Notes: generated from the sequence alone by a model not told the origin. Numbered from the stretch's first letter, positions 1 through 7,130 are shown. The stretch is 16,794 nucleotides of DNA from Thermaceae bacterium (GCA_027023115.1 JALVWZ010000064.1:1-16794), one strand, 5' to 3'. Numbers and translations: made by a program.

Positions 1-560
1 TATCTCAGGTAGTATGCACGGTTGCTTTGGCAGCATTTTAACAAACTTACTCGTGTTATGCCAATGTATGGATCCGTCACATGAAAATCGATTGCTAAAT
101 AGCAACGAAGTCTTTCGTCGCTTGACAACCAACAGGACTTAATGGCACGATGCCCATTTACAAGGTGCTGTCGTGAGCTAATCATATAATCTCTTCTAGA
201 AAAGCTATATCTTAGCCGATACGTGCCGTTTATCGGGAGAGACATGCCAGCGGATTTTGTCGCAGCCCTTAACAAGCGAATGGCTGATTAATCTGGCATG
301 GGTGGTCTCCGAGTGCGTGGAAGGCTACTTTTGCACTCGAATGGTCAGCGCCTAAACTCCCTAGGCACAAGAGCATGGCTGTCGGATCGGCGACGTCGCC
401 AAGCATCACCAAGCCTGATCGCGCTCGCGCCACAGCCCTGCCGGGTTGGGGCAGAGGTGGAGTGCTCGTCCTCGTCCGCCGTATAGGAAAGCCCCAGATA
501 TGGACACCTTAGCAGGGCCCATACGCCGCTCGAGGGCCTGCCGCCGATGTACGCGGTGCG
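1..560. other. Low-GC stretch without a recognisable gene
   Basis: I see no convincing gene here. The first 300 bases are about 44% G+C by my count, against roughly 67-80% in the core genes further right, and no reading frame of useful length crosses them. There is a perfect TATAAT at 185-190, but no matching -35 box and no ORF downstream of it. An 8-bp inverted repeat (CATGCCAG at 243-250, CTGGCATG at 293-300) and a 6-bp one (CCGATA at 216-221, TATCGG at 231-236) are present and could be chance. Short frames at 298-560 resemble no family I know. It may be decayed or acquired DNA, or the control region of a gene beyond the left edge. Confidence 0.5.
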
Positions 561-561
561 G

Positions 562-589
562 GTATACCTGGATGTGTATCCAGGTATAC
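562..589. promoter_or_regulatory. Perfect 12-bp inverted repeat upstream of the ABC exporter operon
   Basis: The left arm GTATACCTGGAT (562-573) and right arm ATCCAGGTATAC (578-589) are exact reverse complements separated by GTGT. The right arm overlaps TATACT (585-590), a 5/6 match to a -10 box, about 90 nt before the first exporter gene. No good -35 box is visible. There is no T-run after it, so a terminator is unlikely. Inference: an operator for a dimeric regulator controlling the exporter operon; alternatively a hairpin in its leader. Confidence 0.5.
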
Positions 590-677
590 TCAAAGAGTCA
601 TGATCCTGTAACGAGCGTTCCTGGAGCCGATTCCGGTCGAAGCGAGCCCGTAGCAGTAGCCGTACCCGGTGGGTGTA

Positions 678-1607
678 GTGTCGGTAATATCTGTAGATCG
701 CCTAAGCAAGGTCTATAAACGCCCCATAAGGTCCAAGTCGGGGTGGATAAGCGACCTGTTTCACCGCCAACACGAGGACGTGGTGGCGCTGGATGAAGTT
801 TCGTTCGCGCTCGAGCCCGCTGAGTTCGTAGGCTACGTGGGTTTGAACGGCGCCGGTAAAACCACCACCATGAAAATCCTCGCGGGCATCCTGCGGCCCA
901 CCTCGGGGACGGTGGGCGTCCTCGGTTACACGCCCTGGCAGCGCAAGCACGAGTTTTTACGCCGCATTGGATTCGTCATGGGACAAAAACGGCAGTTGTG
1001 GTGGGATTTGCCCGCGGCCGACTTCTACTCGTATCTGCAGGCGCTGTACGCGATACCGAACGATAAATACAAAGAAACGCTGGGCCGGATGGCCGAGATG
1101 CTGGCGGTAGACGGTCTCCTGGACGTGCCGGTGCGCAACCTCTCCTTGGGGGAACGGGCCAAGGTGGAGTTAATAGCGGCGCTGTTGCACGACCCCGACG
1201 TGGTATTTCTGGACGAACCAACGCTGGGTATGGACGTGCTTGCCCAAAAGAGTATGCGCGCCTTCTTCTCGGAATACAACCGGCAATTCGGCAAAACGAT
1301 GTTGCTTACCACCCACAGTCTGTCCGACGTAGAGGCGCTTTGCAGCCGGATCATCATAATCCACGAGGGGCGGATCCTCTGGGACGGCTCCATAAGCGAG
1401 CTGTTGCGGCGCTACGAAGACAGGCGGCTGGTCAGGCTGCGCGTGGAGAGGAACGGCGCAATCGAAGACGTGGCCATTGAAGTGCCCAAGGGTGAGGTCG
1501 GCAGAGTTTTGAGCGAATGGAGTTCGCAGGGGAGGGTGCTGGAGTACCGCGAGGAAGGTCTGCGGCTGGAAGGGGTGCTTGCCCACATGCTGGGAGGCGA
1601 CTCGTGA
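678..1607 (+). CDS. ABC-2 type exporter, ATP-binding subunit (NatA-like, viologen-exporter type)
   Basis: ATPase subunit of an ABC exporter of about 309 residues, expected to power the two permeases encoded next to it from the cytoplasmic face of the membrane. Visible motifs are Walker A (GLNGAGKTT, about residues 55-63, lysine 61), the ABC signature LSLGE (about 155-159), Walker B with VVFLDEP (about 175-181) and the switch histidine in TTH (about 213). Walker A has Leu where most homologues have Pro. The long N-terminal extension before the core and the C-terminal tail fit the COG4586 group. I prefer GTG 678, with a GGTGGG four bases upstream; an in-frame GTG at 669 lacks a ribosome site. 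The stop codon overlaps the next start by 4 nt, so translation is probably coupled. The family assignment is firm; the substrate is unknown. Confidence 0.93.
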   Translation: MSVISVDRLSKVYKRPIRSKSGWISDLFHRQHEDVVALDEVSFALEPAEFVGYVGLNGAGKTTTMKILAGILRPTSGTVGVLGYTPWQRKHEFLRRIGFVMGQKRQLWWDLPAADFYSYLQALYAIPNDKYKETLGRMAEMLAVDGLLDVPVRNLSLGERAKVELIAALLHDPDVVFLDEPTLGMDVLAQKSMRAFFSEYNRQFGKTMLLTTHSLSDVEALCSRIIIIHEGRILWDGSISELLRRYEDRRLVRLRVERNGAIEDVAIEVPKGEVGRVLSEWSSQGRVLEYREEGLRLEGVLAHMLGGDS

Positions 1608-2404
1608 GGCTCATGGTCGTCCCCGCCATCTTCCGCCTGGCTTGGCGCGAGGCCACCACCTATCGCTTCAATTTCGCGATGAGCTTCATGGTAATCGCCC
1701 TGCCCTTCGTACTCCAGGTTTTTCTGTGGTCTGCCGTGTTCAGAGGGAGGGAGCAGCTCGCCGGCCGCTCGCTTTCCGAGATGATCGTTTACTACCTCCT
1801 GGTTTTGCTGGTTTTCGACTTCGTGCAGCCGACGGTGCTCTTCGACGTTTCCGACGACATAAAAAGCGGCACCCTGGCGCTGCACCTGATAAGGCCCCTA
1901 CCGTATCCCGTATGGTCTTTGGTCTTGCGCCTGGGGTCGCAAACCATATACCTGGCCATCGTCGCGACGACGGTAGCCGCGGGAGCGCTTTTGCTGGGTT
2001 TCCTGGGAGTGGTTAACTTGGGCGAGCTGCTCACCGCCAGGCTCGCTTCGTTCGCCGCGGTCTTTTTGCTCGCCTGGTTGGTAGGCGCCGTATCCAGCCT
2101 GGTGGTGAGCTTCGTCGTCTTCTTTACGGAAGACGCGACGGGGGTGAGCAAGCTGGTCGCCTTTTTGTTCCCGCTATTGTCGGGCTCGCTGATTCCGCTC
2201 GATTTGTTGCCCGGCTGGCTCAGGGCGCTGAGTAGCTACTTGCCGTTTCGCTGGCTGGTATACGAGCCTATTCGCGTGTTTACCGGGCAGCAGACGCCGG
2301 GCGCGGTGTTCCTTGGCCTCGCCGCCTGGGGCGCGCTGATAAGCGCCGTTGCGTGGCTGCTGTGGCGTTCGGGCAAAGCCAGGTTTACGGCGGTGGGGGG
2401 CTAG
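1604..2404 (+). CDS. ABC-2 family exporter permease (first subunit, COG4587/COG3694 type)
   Basis: Integral membrane permease of about 266 residues, presumed to form the export channel together with the downstream permease and the upstream ATPase. About six hydrophobic segments can be seen after a short cytoplasmic N-terminus rich in basic and aromatic residues. The features LIRPLPYPVW near residue 95 and LPFRWLVYEPIRVF near residue 220 are typical of the ABC-2 (DUF990) permeases. The start is GTG 1604, which forms a GTGA overlap with the ATPase stop and has GGGAGG six bases upstream; ATG 1613 is too far from that site. Families like this occur as ATPase plus two unlike permeases, for example the methyl-viologen exporter of Synechocystis. 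The substrate here cannot be read from the sequence. Confidence 0.88.
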   Translation: MRLMVVPAIFRLAWREATTYRFNFAMSFMVIALPFVLQVFLWSAVFRGREQLAGRSLSEMIVYYLLVLLVFDFVQPTVLFDVSDDIKSGTLALHLIRPLPYPVWSLVLRLGSQTIYLAIVATTVAAGALLLGFLGVVNLGELLTARLASFAAVFLLAWLVGAVSSLVVSFVVFFTEDATGVSKLVAFLFPLLSGSLIPLDLLPGWLRALSSYLPFRWLVYEPIRVFTGQQTPGAVFLGLAAWGALISAVAWLLWRSGKARFTAVGG

Positions 2405-2406
2405 CG

Positions 2407-3207
2407 ATGTTGGATAGAGTGTTGCCGGCACGGATTCTCCGCGTAGTGGGCAGGAGACTGTGGCTCGACATGCGCGGTTGGAGGAGTTACCGGGCGAGTT
2501 TCTGGCTGGGCGTGACCGGCGACGTAACGTGGTTGCTCTTTTCCATGGTTTTCTTCGACGGCATATACACCCGCGTGGGCGAGGTGGGCGGTTGGCGCTG
2601 GCCGGACGTGCTTTTGTTGATCGGCACCGCCCAGCTTATCGAGGGCGTTTATTCCATGCTCTTCGCATGCAACGTGAAACAACTCTCGTCGGGGGTTCGC
2701 AGCGGGAGCCTGGACCGTCTCCTGCTGTATCCTGCCGACCCGCAGCTGCTGCTGACGGTTGGTCGCGTTGACTTACGCGGTCTTCTCACCGCCGTACTCG
2801 GGCTGACCATCGTTTTCTACGGGCTGCGCGTGGGGGAATGGCGTCCGGACGCACTTCAGGCAGTCTTGTACGTGCTCATGGTGGTCGGCGGCGTGCTGGT
2901 GCGGCTTGCTTCGGCTTTCCTGATAGAAACGCTGTCTCTCGTCTTCGTAGACATCGGGGTCATCCGGGCTCTCCAAGACGAGTTCTTTGGTTACGCCGCC
3001 TATCCTCAGTCCGTGTACCCCGGTTTGGCGTGGAAACTCGTTTTTACGATATTCATCCCGGTGCTGTGGATGGCCAACCTGCCCGTATCGGCCCTGCGCG
3101 GCGGGGCGGGCGTTGCTGCGTGGCTATTGTTTCCGGTACTGCTAATACTGATCAGCCGGCTTGCCTTGTCGTTTGCTCTGCGCGGCTACCAGAGCGCGGG
3201 CGGCTGA
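2407..3207 (+). CDS. ABC-2 family exporter permease (second subunit, COG3694 type)
   Basis: Second permease of the exporter, about 266 residues, matching its partner in length but not in sequence. About six membrane segments are visible. Family landmarks are SGVRSGSLDRLLLYP in the first half (the cytoplasmic loop that couples to the ATPase in relatives) and YPQSVYPGLAWK followed by FIPVLWMANLP in the second half, both characteristic of COG3694. The start is ATG 2407, two bases after the preceding stop, with a run of six G (2395-2400) as ribosome site. It is the last gene of the three-gene operon and converges on uppP, 34 bases away. Codon use and GC (about 59% in the lines I counted) match the rest of the operon and are lower than in neighbouring genes. 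Confidence 0.88.
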   Translation: MLDRVLPARILRVVGRRLWLDMRGWRSYRASFWLGVTGDVTWLLFSMVFFDGIYTRVGEVGGWRWPDVLLLIGTAQLIEGVYSMLFACNVKQLSSGVRSGSLDRLLLYPADPQLLLTVGRVDLRGLLTAVLGLTIVFYGLRVGEWRPDALQAVLYVLMVVGGVLVRLASAFLIETLSLVFVDIGVIRALQDEFFGYAAYPQSVYPGLAWKLVFTIFIPVLWMANLPVSALRGGAGVAAWLLFPVLLILISRLALSFALRGYQSAGG

Positions 3208-3237
3208 ATAAAAGCGGAAGACCGCCGCGCTCGCGGC
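3207..3237. terminator. Possible shared terminator between convergent operons
   Basis: Read on the minus strand after uppP, a small GC hairpin GCGG-TCTT-CCGC is followed directly by TTTTATT, the layout of an intrinsic terminator with a short stem. A second stem, GCCGCG/CGCGGC (3224-3237), lies beside it and could act for the plus-strand exporter operon, although only CCCCTTC follows it. The position, squeezed between two convergent stop codons, supports the call. The stems are short. Confidence 0.4.
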
Positions 3238-3241
3238 CCCT

Positions 3242-4036
3242 TCATCTCAGAGTCAGCAATGTCAAAGCCGCCAGCGCCCAAACGTAGGGGGCGAACCAGC
3301 GGAACTGGCCGCGCTTCAGCACGCTGAAGAGCCAGAGCATGGCCAGGTATCCGCTGGCGAATGCGGCGGCAATCATCGCCAGCAACGGGCCCGCCTCCAC
3401 CCCTTGGGGCAGGCCGTCCTTCAGGCCCAGCAGCATCACCCCAAAGCTGGCCACGCTGTACATCAAGAAACTCAGCTTGGCCGCCAGCACGGGGGAGAGG
3501 CCCAGGTGTAAGAAGGCGGCGATGGTGCTGCCGCTGCGCGAAACCCCCGGCAAAATGGCCAGGCTCTGGGCGAGGCCGCCCCAAAGGGCGTCGGCGTAGG
3601 TCATGCGGGCGGGCGTGTCTTTGTTCCCACCACGCGGCGTGGTCCAGAGAATCACGCCGGTAAGCAGTAGGCCAAAGCTGACGAAGACGGGGTTGTTGAT
3701 GCGTTCGAAAACGCCTTTCAGCGCCAACCCCACCACCAGCGCCGGCAGGCTGGCGATGATGATGAGGAGCGCCAGCCGCCAGCCTTCGCCGCGTCGCGCC
3801 GCGGGGTAGAAAAGGCCCCCGAAGAACCCTGTTAGAGCCAGGGCGACCTCGCGCCGCATCAGCAGGAGCGCCGCCAGGAAGGTGCCGGTGTTGGAGGCGA
3901 TGTCTACCCATAGCGGCAGCGCCTTACCGCCGAAGAGGTAATAGTCGGCGAGAACCAGGTGGCCGGAGCTGGAAACGGGCAGGAACTCGGTCAGCCCCTG
4001 GACCACGCCCAGGACGATAGCGTGCCAAAAGTCCAT
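3242..4036 (-). CDS. uppP: Undecaprenyl-diphosphatase (UppP/BacA)
   Basis: Membrane phosphatase that converts undecaprenyl diphosphate to undecaprenyl phosphate, recycling the lipid carrier for peptidoglycan and other wall polymers; overexpression gives bacitracin resistance in relatives. The 264 residues are the usual family length. The two signature loops are present: QGLTEFLPVSSSGHL at residues 13-27, with the catalytic Glu17 and His26 equivalents, and GVSRSGST at 164-171 with Arg167. Several hydrophobic segments fill the rest. The start is the ATG at 4036, 18 bases after the hemolysin III stop, so it is probably the last gene of a three-gene operon. The ribosome site is weak. The family call is secure. 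Confidence 0.96.
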   Translation of the reverse strand: MDFWHAIVLGVVQGLTEFLPVSSSGHLVLADYYLFGGKALPLWVDIASNTGTFLAALLLMRREVALALTGFFGGLFYPAARRGEGWRLALLIIIASLPALVVGLALKGVFERINNPVFVSFGLLLTGVILWTTPRGGNKDTPARMTYADALWGGLAQSLAILPGVSRSGSTIAAFLHLGLSPVLAAKLSFLMYSVASFGVMLLGLKDGLPQGVEAGPLLAMIAAAFASGYLAMLWLFSVLKRGQFRWFAPYVWALAALTLLTLR

Positions 4037-4054
4037 ACCCGTGCAGTTTAACCC

Positions 4055-4684
4055 TTAGGAGGCGGGGGCGAGCAAAATCCAGACGGCGGCGTACATGGTG
4101 GCGCTGCCGCCAAGCACGAAGAGGTGCCAGAGCTCGTGAAAGCCAAAGGAGGGCAGGTTGGGCTTTTTGAGGGCGTAGACCAGCGCTCCCAGCGAGTAGA
4201 AAGCGCCGCTGGCGATCATCCAGCCGAGAGCCGCCGCGGGGAGTTGCAGGCGCGGCACCAAGAAGACGGCCAGCCAGCCGAGGCCCAGGTAAGAAAGGGT
4301 GGAGAGCCAGCGTGGGGCGGTCATCTTCCAGAGTTTGAGGCCTATGCCGAGGGCCGCCAGCCCCCAGACCAGACCCAGCCAAAGCCAGCGGGCGGGGCCG
4401 GTGAGCATGGTTAGCAGGACCGGCGTATAGGAGCCGGCGATGAAGAGGAAGATGGCGGCGTGGTCGAGCTTGCGCATCCAGGCCAGACCGCGCTTGCTCA
4501 AGTTGACGGCGTGGTAGCCGGCGCTGGCGGCGTACATCAGCGTCATACTTACGCCAAAAACCAGGGCTGCGACCAAAAGCAGCGGTTGGGGCCAGGCCAG
4601 GCGCAGCAGGAACGCCAGCCCGACCAGCGCCAGCAGGGCGCCGGCGGCGTGGGTGTAGGTGTTGACCGGTTCGCGGGGCTGCAT
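4055..4684 (-). CDS. Hemolysin III / PAQR family membrane protein (YqfA-like)
   Basis: A 209-residue protein with seven predicted membrane segments belonging to the hemolysin III / PAQR superfamily, whose bacterial members have no settled function. The family motifs are NTYTHAAG near residue 8, SAGYH at 54-58, LDHAAIFLFIAGSYTP at 73-88, and HELWH at 183-187. The Ser, Asp and His residues in these motifs match the metal-site residues of the PAQR fold. The start is ATG 4684; the frame is open further upstream but that part overlaps the methyltransferase gene and has the composition of an antisense frame. It lies 11 bases after the methyltransferase stop and 18 before uppP. Actual haemolytic activity should not be assumed. 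Confidence 0.92.
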   Translation of the reverse strand: MQPREPVNTYTHAAGALLALVGLAFLLRLAWPQPLLLVAALVFGVSMTLMYAASAGYHAVNLSKRGLAWMRKLDHAAIFLFIAGSYTPVLLTMLTGPARWLWLGLVWGLAALGIGLKLWKMTAPRWLSTLSYLGLGWLAVFLVPRLQLPAAALGWMIASGAFYSLGALVYALKKPNLPSFGFHELWHLFVLGGSATMYAAVWILLAPAS

Positions 4685-4695
4685 CTGACCCCAGC

Positions 4696-5424
4696 CTATG
4701 CGCCCGCTGGCTGAGGGTGGTGAGGCGCCCGGGCGAAGACCCAGAAGCGGTCGCTCAGCTCGTGGGGTTCGCCGCCGTGGGGATAGGTCAGGCAAAAGAC
4801 GCTCTCGAAGCCGCTGCTTTCCAGGAGCAGGCGCGTTTCTTGCGGGGTGTAGCCCCGTTCCAGGTGTACTTCTACCTGCTCGCCGACCCAGGCCTCGAGC
4901 CGGCCCAGCCGGGTAGCCGGGTCGTAGCCGTAGACCAGGCGCACGCCGTCTTCTTCCCAAACTTCCTCGCGCCACAGTTCGCGCAGCCCCTCGGGAGTGT
5001 TCAGGTCGGCCGCCAGCCAGCCGCCGGGGCGCAGGTGCGCCAGCGCGTTGGCGAAGGCGGCCGCCAGGTCTGCGGGCTCGGTCAGGTTGTTGAGGCTGTC
5101 GAACGCCGAGTAGGCCAGGTCGAAGCGTCGCTGCAGGCGGTATTCGCGAAAGTCGGCCTGCAAGAGCTCCACCTGCGGCAGTTTGCTCCTGGCCAGCCGC
5201 AACATCTGCTCCGAGGAGTCCACCCCCACCGCCTCCAGGCCGCGCTTCAGGAAGGGCAGGAGCGCGTTGCCGGTGCCCACTCCCAGCTCGAGCAAGTCGC
5301 GCGGCAGCCAGCCCACCCCGGCGAGCACCGCCAGCACGAACTCGGCCCAGCCCTCGTAGGGAACGTCTTCCATGAGCCGGTCATAGACGCGCGCCAGAAT
5401 CGAGAACGGCGGGTGAGCTTCCAT
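4696..5424 (-). CDS. Class I SAM-dependent methyltransferase (YqeM-like)
   Basis: A soluble methyltransferase of 242 residues. The N-terminal phrase YDRLMEDVPYEGWAEF resembles B. subtilis YqeM-type proteins. The Rossmann-fold SAM site is clear: motif I ELGVGTG at residues 46-52, the acidic Asp69 that would bind the ribose hydroxyls, Asp91 in QADF for the adenine side, and the post-motif FDLAYSAFDSLNN from 101. The methyl acceptor cannot be predicted. The start is ATG 5424. Upstream in the same frame the sequence reads antisense to the divergent lyase gene and is not credible. It is the first gene of the operon with hemolysin III and uppP. A TAGACT seven bases before the ATG could be a leaderless -10 box. 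Confidence 0.9.
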   Translation of the reverse strand: MEAHPPFSILARVYDRLMEDVPYEGWAEFVLAVLAGVGWLPRDLLELGVGTGNALLPFLKRGLEAVGVDSSEQMLRLARSKLPQVELLQADFREYRLQRRFDLAYSAFDSLNNLTEPADLAAAFANALAHLRPGGWLAADLNTPEGLRELWREEVWEEDGVRLVYGYDPATRLGRLEAWVGEQVEVHLERGYTPQETRLLLESSGFESVFCLTYPHGGEPHELSDRFWVFARAPHHPQPAGA

Positions 5425-5443
5425 ACCAACCAGTCTACGGCGG

Positions 5444-5449
5444 TACAAT
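5444..5449 (+). promoter_or_regulatory. Candidate -10 box for the trans-sulfuration enzyme gene
   Basis: TACAAT is a 5/6 match to the -10 consensus, about 41 bases before the ATG of the PLP enzyme in the 66-bp divergent spacer. No clear -35 box is visible. The surrounding 14 bases GTACAATGAGCCCA recur exactly in front of tldD on the other strand. Confidence 0.3.
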
Positions 5450-5490
5450 GAGCCCAAAGAACAGCCCGTTCGCGGGAGAAAGGACGGATA

Positions 5491-6657
5491 ATGAAACGAT
5501 TTCGTACCCGTGCGGTCCATGTCGGCTCGCACCCGGACCCGACCACCGGCGCGCACGTCAGCCCGGTTTACCGCACTTCCACCTTCAGTTACGGCAACTT
5601 CGAGCGGGGGCGGCGAATGTTCGCGGGCGAAGAGCCCGGTTACGTATACAGCCGCATCGGCAACCCCACGGTGCGGGTTTTCGAGGAAAAGGTGGCTAGC
5701 CTGGAAGGGGCCGAGGACGCGGTCGCCTTCGCTAGCGGCATGGCCGCGATCTCGGCGGTGGCTTTCACCTTTTTGCACCCCGGCGACGAACTGGTGTTTT
5801 TGGGTCCGCTCTACGGCGGCACCGAGGGGTTGTTCTTCGAGGTGCTGACCCGCTTCGGGGTGGAGGTGCGCGACGCCAGCGGGTTGCCGCCGGCGGAGTG
5901 GTTGAGCGCCAAGACGCGCCTGCTCTACGTGGAAACCCCCACCAACCCCACCCTGCGGATCAACGACCTAGCGCTGGTGGGCCGGTTGGGGCGCGAACGC
6001 GGCGTTCTGACCGTGGCCGACAACACCTTTGCCACCCCTTACCTGACCCGCCCCCTGGAACACGGCGTTGACCTGGTGCTGCACTCGGCCACCAAGTACC
6101 TCGGCGGCCACGGCGACACCCTGGGCGGGGTGGTGGCCGGGCCGGCCGAAGCGATGGCCGAGCTGCGCGCACACGGCCTGCGGCACGTCGGCGGCGCGCT
6201 GGGGCCCGAAGACGCCTTCTTGCTGATGCGGGGCGTGAAGACCCTGCCGCTGCGAATGGAAGCCCACTGCAACGGCGCGGAGGCCGTGGCCGCCTTTTTG
6301 GAGCAGCACCCGGCGGTGGCGCGGGTCTACTACCCGGGCTTGCCCAGCCACCCCGACCACGAGCTGGCGGCGCGGCAGATGGACCGCTACGGCGGGATGG
6401 TTGCGCTCGAGTTGACCGGCGGCGAGCGGGCGGCCCAGCGCTTCCTCGACGGGCTCGAACTGTTCACCCAGGCGGTATCGCTGGGCGACGTTGAGTCGCT
6501 GGCTACCCACCCCGCCAGCACCACCCACGAGCTTTTGCCCGCCGAGGTTCTGGAGCGGCAGGGGATAACCCCCGGCCTGGTGCGGCTTTCGGTGGGCATC
6601 GAGGACCCGCGCGACCTGATCGAGGACATCGAGCAGGCGCTGGCGCCCATGGAATAG
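5491..6657 (+). CDS. PLP-dependent trans-sulfuration enzyme (methionine gamma-lyase / cystathionine lyase-synthase family)
   Basis: A fold-type I PLP enzyme of 388 residues acting on sulfur amino acids: gamma-elimination or gamma-replacement on methionine, cystathionine or an O-acylated homoserine. The Schiff-base lysine is Lys202 in HSATKYLGGHGD. Phosphate and ring contacts are visible: YSRIGNP (Tyr53, Arg55), ASGM at 81-84, Tyr108 and Asp177 in ADNTF. The N-terminal third, with its SPVYRTSTF and FAGE...YVYSRI phrases, looks most like methionine gamma-lyases. At the place of their active-site cysteine, however, the motif reads LYGGTEG, with Gly as in cystathionine gamma-lyases and sulfhydrylases. 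The exact substrate is therefore open. The start is ATG 5491 with AGGA six bases upstream. It is divergent from the methyltransferase operon, and no terminator is obvious after it. Confidence 0.92.
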   Translation: MKRFRTRAVHVGSHPDPTTGAHVSPVYRTSTFSYGNFERGRRMFAGEEPGYVYSRIGNPTVRVFEEKVASLEGAEDAVAFASGMAAISAVAFTFLHPGDELVFLGPLYGGTEGLFFEVLTRFGVEVRDASGLPPAEWLSAKTRLLYVETPTNPTLRINDLALVGRLGRERGVLTVADNTFATPYLTRPLEHGVDLVLHSATKYLGGHGDTLGGVVAGPAEAMAELRAHGLRHVGGALGPEDAFLLMRGVKTLPLRMEAHCNGAEAVAAFLEQHPAVARVYYPGLPSHPDHELAARQMDRYGGMVALELTGGERAAQRFLDGLELFTQAVSLGDVESLATHPASTTHELLPAEVLERQGITPGLVRLSVGIEDPRDLIEDIEQALAPME

Positions 6658-6767
6658 CAGATTCGCGGCCTAGAACCAGCAACCGACCAACTGCGACCGC
6701 CCGCTGTTGGCTAGATGCGCAGTCCAACCACGTTGCTCACGCTACCCCCGTCGCCGCGAGTGTCTTC

Positions 6768-6946
6768 CCTTGTCGTTCCCGCGAAAGCCGGGGTCCGGGA
6801 CCGCTTCAAAAATCTTAGCCGGGGCTCTGCGTCGTCGACATTGTTTCCTGAAGTTTCCACGAGCCACGGGGAGTATGCCGATCCGGACTGGCTTGCTTGG
6901 CTGGAACGATGGTCATTAGTCTGGCTGGGATGACGAAACGCCGTTC
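6768..6946. repeat. Dispersed repeat element bounded by GTCGTTCCCGC / GGGATGACGAA ends
   Basis: The left end carries CGTTCCCGC-GAAA-GCCGGGGTCC, an imperfect hairpin capped by a GNRA-type GAAA loop. The right end reads CTGGCTGGGATGACGAAA (6921-6938), whose complement starts TTTCGTCATCCCAGCC, so the two ends are loosely inverted. Both ends recur at the right edge of the window: the left-end unit matches 16670-16703 in inverse orientation (20 of 22 bases in the core), and CTTGCTTGGCTGGAACGA (6892-6909) matches the inverse of 16777-16794 at 16 of 18. No ORF is present, so this is a small non-autonomous element or REP-like cluster. The outer limits are approximate. Confidence 0.55.
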
Positions 6947-6966
6947 TTCTACCGCCTTCCCCGTAG

Positions 6967-6988
6967 GGGCGGACCCATGTGTCCGCCC
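6967..6988. repeat. Perfect GGGCGGAC/GTCCGCCC hairpin
   Basis: Eight-base arms (6967-6974 and 6981-6988) flank a CCATGT loop, preceded by GTAG. The pattern resembles short GTAGGGGCG-type palindromic repeats that are dispersed in many GC-rich genomes. Only one copy is in this window, so its repeat status is inferred. Confidence 0.4.
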
Positions 6989-7092
6989 GGTGAGTTCGTA
7001 GTGCGCGGTGAAGGCGGCGGGACGGCCCGCAGCGGGTAACTCGTGACGGTAGGACGTCGGCGACGGAGTCTTGGCGGTTAGTGCGGCATGGG

Positions 7093-7130
7093 CCCCGGAT
7101 CTCGGCCGGCGTGTCCGGCCTCGTCCGGGG
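7093..7130. repeat. Two-tier GC-rich hairpin
   Basis: The outer stem CCCCGGA (7093-7099) pairs with TCCGGGG (7124-7130), and the inner stem GGCCGG (7104-7109) pairs with CCGGCC (7115-7120) around a CGTGT loop. A small internal loop lies between the tiers. No T-run follows on either strand, so it is not a standard intrinsic terminator. Confidence 0.4.

Noticed and set aside
122..190. TTGACA (122-127) plus TATAAT (185-190) as a promoter
   Set aside because: The hexamers are 57 bases apart, far beyond the 16-19 bp needed, so they are not one promoter.
298..718. Short plus-strand frames upstream of the exporter
   Set aside because: They are 62-90 codons with no family resemblance, no ribosome sites, and the inverted repeat runs through one of them.
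4685..4975. N-terminal extension of the hemolysin III protein
   Set aside because: The Arg/Pro-rich extension lies entirely inside the methyltransferase gene in another frame; the recognisable family sequence starts at ATG 4684.
6768..6990. CRISPR-like array
   Set aside because: The repeats are not regularly spaced, differ in length, and no cas gene is present.
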